Below, piece after piece: positions 59,989 to 64,000 of a stretch of 64,000 nt of DNA. Both the position numbers and the translations under genes were made by a program. The DNA is from Sporobacter termitidis DSM 10068 (GTDB lineage: Bacteria; Bacillota; Clostridia; Oscillospirales; Oscillospiraceae). The stretch spans positions 302,365 through 366,364 of the forward strand of contig NZ_FQXV01000002.1 in NCBI RefSeq assembly GCF_900130065.1. Reading direction: 5' to 3'. The notes under the pieces are model-generated. The model was not told the origin of the DNA and did not search any database. It was given only the letters and a program-made list of their open reading frames with translations. Within the stretch, counting starts at the first letter, position 1. The number at the start of each line of letters is the position of its first letter.

Positions 59989-61320
59989 ATGGGCAAATAT
60001 ACGAAAGAAGACATCATCAGAATGGTGAACGAGGATGACATCAAGTTTATCCGCATGCAGTTCACCGATATCTTTGGCCAGCTTAAAAATGTGGCAATCA
60101 CGACGTCTCAGATCGAAAAGGCCGTTAACAACCAGATCGCGATCGACGGCAGCTCCATCGAGGGCTTTGTGCGCATACAGGAATCCGATCAGTATCTGTA
60201 TCCCGATCTGGACAGCTTCACGATCCTGCCGTGGCGCCCGCAGTACGGAAAGGTCGCCCGCCTCATCTGCGACGTCCACAATCCCGACGGCACGCCGTTT
60301 GTCGGAGACCCGCGGTACGTGCTGAAAAAGGTCCTCAAAGAGGCCTTAGACATGGGCTATACCTTCAATGTCGGTCCCGAGTGCGAATTCTTCCTGTTCC
60401 AGACGGACGATTCGGGAAATCCCATCACCAAGACAGACGACGAGGCCGGGTATTTTGACCTGGGCCCCCTGGACAGGGGCGAGGGCACGCGACGCGAGAT
60501 CTGCATGACGCTGGAGGAGATGGGCTTTGAGATCGAGGCCTCCCACCACGAGGTGGCGGCGGGGCAGCACGAAATCGACTTCAAGTATGCCGAAGCGCTG
60601 CAGGCGGCCGACAATATCATGACCTTCAAGCTGGCGGTCAAAACGCTGGCGCAGAAAAACGGCCAGCACGCCACGTTCATGCCGAAGCCGATCTTCGGCA
60701 TCAGCGGCTCCGGCATGCACACGAACATGTCCCTCTTCCACGACGGGAAAAACGTCTTTTACGATGAAAACGGCAATAAGGGGCTGTCCCAGGAGGCGTT
60801 CAGCTTCATCGCCGGGCTTTTAAAGCACGTCCGCGGCCTGTGCGCCATTACAAACCCGCTGGTCAATTCCTATAAGCGCCTTGTACCCGGTTACGAAGCC
60901 CCGTGCTATCTGGCCTGGTCGGCGTCGAACCGCTCGGCGCTTATCCGCATCCCGGCGGCGCGGGGGCAGTCGACTCGGGTGGAGCTGCGTTGCCCGGACC
61001 CGGCCTGCAACCCGTATCTGACGCTGGCCGTGTGTCTCGCGGCCGGACTTGACGGCATCAAGAACAAGCTGCAGCCCCCCGCGGAGGTGACGGAAAACAT
61101 CTTTAATATGGACGCACCGACCCGGGAGAAAAACGGCATCGCCAGCCTCCCCGGCTCATTGGAAGAAGCCATCGTCGAACTCAATAGGGACGAACTCATC
61201 AAGCAAACGCTTGGCGATCACGTGCTGACGCAGTATACCCTGGGCAAACAGGCCGAATGGGACGAATACAAAACGCGCGTTTCCAACTGGGAGCTTGAAA
61301 AGTATTTCATCGCTTACTAA
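59989..61320 (+). CDS. glnA: Glutamine synthetase, type I
   Basis: This 443-residue enzyme makes glutamine from glutamate and ammonia. Landmarks are [11 protein letters not shown], the glutamate-binding [21 protein letters not shown], the ATP-binding region [12 protein letters not shown] and [13 protein letters not shown]. It has the GS-I-alpha length and lacks the adenylylation insert, so control is probably by feedback and leader attenuation. Start ATG at 59989 with AAAGGAG. An ANTAR-domain gene follows 40 nt downstream. Confidence 0.96.
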   Translation: MGKYTKEDIIRMVNEDDIKFIRMQFTDIFGQLKNVAITTSQIEKAVNNQIAIDGSSIEGFVRIQESDQYLYPDLDSFTILPWRPQYGKVARLICDVHNPDGTPFVGDPRYVLKKVLKEALDMGYTFNVGPECEFFLFQTDDSGNPITKTDDEAGYFDLGPLDRGEGTRREICMTLEEMGFEIEASHHEVAAGQHEIDFKYAEALQAADNIMTFKLAVKTLAQKNGQHATFMPKPIFGISGSGMHTNMSLFHDGKNVFYDENGNKGLSQEAFSFIAGLLKHVRGLCAITNPLVNSYKRLVPGYEAPCYLAWSASNRSALIRIPAARGQSTRVELRCPDPACNPYLTLAVCLAAGLDGIKNKLQPPAEVTENIFNMDAPTREKNGIASLPGSLEEAIVELNRDELIKQTLGDHVLTQYTLGKQAEWDEYKTRVSNWELEKYFIAY

Positions 61321-61360
61321 TTTAAATGTATGATGAAGCCCTTTGAAGGGAGGTGATGCT

Positions 61361-61897
61361 GTGGACAGGATCATTGTCGCTTTTGAAAACGAGAATAACA
61401 GAAAGCGGATCTGCGAGATGCTCGAGGCCAGCGGGATCACCGTCAGGCTCAGCTGCCGGTCCGGATCGGAGGCCATCCGCGCCGCCAGGAAATTAAGCGG
61501 CGGCATCATCATCTGCGGGTATAAGCTCTCGGAGATGACGGTGACCGATCTGGCGTACGACCTTGGGGGCCTCGCCATGGTTCTCGCCATAGCACCGCCG
61601 CAGCAGCTGGAATTGTGCCGCAACGAGAATGTCTTTAAGCTGCCAACGCCGTTCACCAAGGGGGATCTCGTCTCCTCGGTCCGGATGCTGCAGCAGATGG
61701 AGGCAAAGCACTTTAAGGCGGCGCCGCCGCGCCGCTCCGAAAAGGAGACGGCGGAGATCAATAAGGCCAAGGAAATCCTCATGAATAAAAACGGCATGAC
61801 GGAGGAGGAGGCCCATCGTTTCATCCAGCGTCGGAGTATGGATACCGGCATGAAAGCGGTGGACACGGCGCGGATGATCATCGAGACATACAACTAA
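61361..61897 (+). CDS. Response-regulator-like protein with C-terminal ANTAR domain
   Basis: This 178-residue protein has an N-terminal receiver-like domain (about 1-115: IIVAFENENNRKRICEMLEA, then LSGGIIICGYKLSEM and FKLPTPFTKGDLV) that lacks the usual paired acidic pocket and phospho-Asp context. A linker and an ANTAR RNA-binding domain follow (about 125-178: INKAKEILMNKNGMTEEEAH, then FIQRRSMDTGMKAVDTA). The start is GTG at 61361, after GGAGGTG. It is probably the antiterminator for the glnA leader and so part of a nitrogen-control loop. Confidence 0.85.
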   Translation: MDRIIVAFENENNRKRICEMLEASGITVRLSCRSGSEAIRAARKLSGGIIICGYKLSEMTVTDLAYDLGGLAMVLAIAPPQQLELCRNENVFKLPTPFTKGDLVSSVRMLQQMEAKHFKAAPPRRSEKETAEINKAKEILMNKNGMTEEEAHRFIQRRSMDTGMKAVDTARMIIETYN

Positions 61898-61933
61898 AAG
61901 GCGGAAATACATCGGAAACATATAACACACGCT

Positions 61934-61968
61934 TACAGGCCGCGGAAAGCGGCCTGTATTCTATTTCT
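61934..61968 (+). terminator. Terminator of the glnA operon
   Basis: 10-bp arms TACAGGCCGC / GCGGCCTGTA with loop GGAAA, followed by the T-rich TTCTATTTCTATTT. Confidence 0.82.
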
Positions 61969-61981
61969 ATTTATCATTAAA

Positions 61982-62010
61982 TTGACTTCACGGGGATAAT
62001 AATGTACAAT
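61982..62010 (+). promoter_or_regulatory. purA promoter
   Basis: TTGACT (61982-61987) and TACAAT (62005-62010) with a 17-bp spacer, 57 bp before the start codon. Confidence 0.75.
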
Positions 62011-62066
62011 CAGTGCTGTTGAAAACATCCGGCGGCTCTTGCCGCCCGCACGAAAGGTGAAGCTCT

Positions 62067-63341
62067 ATGTCGAATTGCGCAATTGTCGGTGTAAACTGGG
62101 GAGATGAGGGCAAAGGCCGCATGATCGACCTGCTCGCCGAAAAATACGATATTGTTGTCCGCTATCAGGGCGGCAGCAATGCCGGGCACACGGTGGTCAA
62201 TAAGTTCGGCAAGTTTGCGCTCAATCTCATCCCGTCCGGAATTTTTCAGGAGCACGCCGTCAATATCCTCGGAAACGGCACAGTGATCGACCTGGAGCAC
62301 CTCTGCGGCGAAATGCAGAAGCTCCGGGACAGAGGGATCAAAATAACGCCGGATAATTTTAAAATCAGCAACAGGGCGATCATCGTGTTTCCCTTCCATA
62401 AAGAGCAGGACGCTCTGGAGGAGGACCGCCTCGCCGGCGCCGCCTACGGCTCCACGAAGCGCGGCATCGCGCCCGTCTACAGCGATAAATATCAGAAGAA
62501 GGGCATTCAGATGGGCGATCTGCTCCTGCCCGAGACGTTCCAGAAGCATCTGGAGACCGTCCTTGAATGGAAGAACCTTTATTTAAAGGGCGTCTACAAT
62601 GCCGAAACACATTCGGTGGCCGAGCTGACGGCCTGGGCGGAAAAATTCGGCGGGCCGCTCCTGCCGTATATCTGCGACACGTCCGACTATTTATACCATG
62701 CCTCAAAGGCCGGCAAAAACGTCCTGTTTGAGGCGCAGCTCGGCGCGCTGCGGGATATTGACTTTGGCATTTATCCCTTCACCTCGTCCTCGTCGCCGCT
62801 GGCGTCCTACGCGCCCGTCGGTTCCGGCGCGCCGTTTCTAAAGGTCGACAGGGTCCTTGGCGTTATCAAGGCCTTCTCCACCTGCGTGGGTGAGGGGCCG
62901 TTTGTGGCCGAGTGGTTCGGTGAACAGGCGGAGGAGCTGCGCAAAATCGGCGGCGAATACGGCGCCGCCACAGGGCGGCCCAGACGCGTCGGTCCTATTG
63001 ATATCCCCGCCACACGCTACGGCATCCGTATGCAGGGCGCGACCGAGGCGGCCATCACAAAAATCGACAACCTCTCGTATCTAAAAGAGATACCGATCTG
63101 CAGCGCGTATGAGATCGACGGCAAGGTCACGGCGGATTTTCCGTATACGCCGCTTCTGGACCATGCCAAACCGGTGACGACGACGATGCCGGGCTGGGGC
63201 ACGGACATTTCCGGCGTCCGCAAATACGGCGACCTGCCCAAGGCGGCCAGGGACTATATCGAATATGTCGAAAAGGCCATTGAATGTCCGGTGACATATG
63301 TCTCCGTCGGACCCGAAAGAGATGACATAATAATAAGGTAA
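62067..63341 (+). CDS. purA: Adenylosuccinate synthetase
   Basis: This 424-residue enzyme joins IMP and aspartate using GTP, the first committed step to AMP. The P-loop-like GDEGKGRMIDLLAEKY and the IMP-binding GGSNAGHTVV are clear, and the active-site Asp/His are in WGDEGKG and GHT. The C-terminal segment VSVGPERDDIIIR is typical. It is a single gene, with its own promoter and terminator. Confidence 0.96.
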   Translation: MSNCAIVGVNWGDEGKGRMIDLLAEKYDIVVRYQGGSNAGHTVVNKFGKFALNLIPSGIFQEHAVNILGNGTVIDLEHLCGEMQKLRDRGIKITPDNFKISNRAIIVFPFHKEQDALEEDRLAGAAYGSTKRGIAPVYSDKYQKKGIQMGDLLLPETFQKHLETVLEWKNLYLKGVYNAETHSVAELTAWAEKFGGPLLPYICDTSDYLYHASKAGKNVLFEAQLGALRDIDFGIYPFTSSSSPLASYAPVGSGAPFLKVDRVLGVIKAFSTCVGEGPFVAEWFGEQAEELRKIGGEYGAATGRPRRVGPIDIPATRYGIRMQGATEAAITKIDNLSYLKEIPICSAYEIDGKVTADFPYTPLLDHAKPVTTTMPGWGTDISGVRKYGDLPKAARDYIEYVEKAIECPVTYVSVGPERDDIIIR

Positions 63342-63361
63342 GCGTTATTTGCCGTTTGCGG

Positions 63362-63400
63362 CGCTCCCCGCTTTGACATGTCAGGGCGGGGAGCGTTTTT
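63362..63400 (+). terminator. purA terminator
   Basis: 10-bp arms CGCTCCCCGC / GCGGGGAGCG with TTTTT directly after, then a further T-run. Confidence 0.88.
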
Positions 63401-63481
63401 GTTTTTTGCCGCGCCGTTGCCGGCAAAATCGCGCTCTGGCAGACTGAAAATAAAAAAGTGTGAAAAAGGCGGAAAAGGGGG

Positions 63482-63510
63482 TTGACAGAAAAAGAGGGTG
63501 ATGGTAATAT
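63482..63510 (+). promoter_or_regulatory. rRNA promoter P1
   Basis: TTGACA (63482-63487) and TAATAT (63505-63510) with a 17-bp spacer, in the purine-rich leader of the rRNA operon. The region 63401-63846 holds no gene, only rRNA promoters and leader. Confidence 0.75.
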
Positions 63511-63595
63511 AACGGAGCGTCTTCAAGAGAGGATGCGGGGAGCCGGAGCGGCGGACAAGTTGAGGATAAATTGTTAAGAGATTGCAATTTAAGGC

Positions 63596-63624
63596 TTGAC
63601 AAGGGATGCCGGGTATGGTATTCT
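63596..63624 (+). promoter_or_regulatory. rRNA promoter P2
   Basis: TTGACA (63596-63601) and TATTCT (63619-63624) with a 17-bp spacer, 114 bp downstream of P1. Tandem promoters are typical of rRNA operons. Confidence 0.75.
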
Positions 63625-63846
63625 TAAAGTCCGCCGGCAAACGGCGCGTGTACCTTGTAAATTAAACAATGTAAGAAAAGAACGCACCAGACACATCGAA
63701 AGATGTGCCAGTGAAAAGGGACCTTAAGTTGGGCAGCGGCGTTGTCAGCGACCGTGAGCCTAACTATAAAAAACTTTGAGAAGCTGAGATTCAGCGATCA
63801 AGAATGTGACGATTTTAAATGCTCGAAAGAGTAGTTAAGATACCAT

Positions 63847-64000
<154 letters not shown>

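Overview
The window reads as a chromosomal segment around the replication origin of a spore-forming, anaerobic, moderately GC-rich member of the Clostridia, probably Oscillospiraceae-like. The grounds are a Firmicutes-type dnaA-dnaN-yaaA-recF-remB-gyrB-gyrA cluster, a germination protease (gpr), Soj/Spo0J (ParA/ParB) with parS sites, S-layer-homology proteins, a BclA-like collagen protein, and the start of a 16S rRNA gene at the right edge. The genus assignment is inference; no database was searched.

Layout. 0-6 kb (minus strand): molybdopterin genes moaA (cut by the window edge) and moeA behind a promoter, a Moco-riboswitch-like leader and an intrinsic terminator; then asnB with a TTG start that puts Cys at position 2; then a conserved pair of unknown function (DUF6179/DUF6323-like). 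6-17 kb (plus): a P-type cation ATPase behind a yybP-ykoY (Mn2+) riboswitch, a GntR-ABC operon with a large palindromic operator, a 1229-residue S-layer protein with tandem 115-residue modules, and a PadR operon. 17-24.6 kb (mostly minus, partly AT-rich and decaying): a DUF255 thioredoxin-fold protein, a lone membrane protein, a relic of a second DUF255 gene, a collagen-like protein, a DUF362 ferredoxin-like protein behind a MerR-type promoter, and two broken genes. 24.9-31.2 kb: a full F-type ATP synthase operon with a very short delta subunit. 31.4-37.5 kb: a zinc-ribbon membrane protein, a PepSY/S-layer protein, a VOC enzyme, a second GntR-ABC operon, and rnhA. 37.5-46.5 kb (minus): gyrA to dnaA, with a putative oriC between dnaN and dnaA. 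46.7-64 kb: rpsT, gpr, parA, parB, serS, mscL, rsmG, mfd, a PrsA-like foldase, pyrG, glnA with an ANTAR-protein gene, purA, and the rRNA leader with two tandem promoters.

The most unusual feature is a family of three 192-bp repeats (8.86, 16.5 and 36.8 kb) at the 3' ends of transcription units. Each has degenerate terminal inverted repeats and four internal stem-loops. Each lies between two copies of the local transcription terminator hairpin, and that hairpin is different at each locus. In two copies the flanking hairpins are direct repeats; in the third they are exact inverted copies. This looks like a non-autonomous mobile element that targets and duplicates terminator stem-loops.

Regulation by RNA is frequent here: a Moco-type leader on moeA, a Mn2+ riboswitch on the ATPase, and a glnA leader in which a hexaloop hairpin competes with a terminator, with a putative ANTAR antiterminator protein encoded just after glnA. 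Replication should run outward from about 45 kb, so most genes are co-directional, but the ATP synthase operon appears to face the fork.
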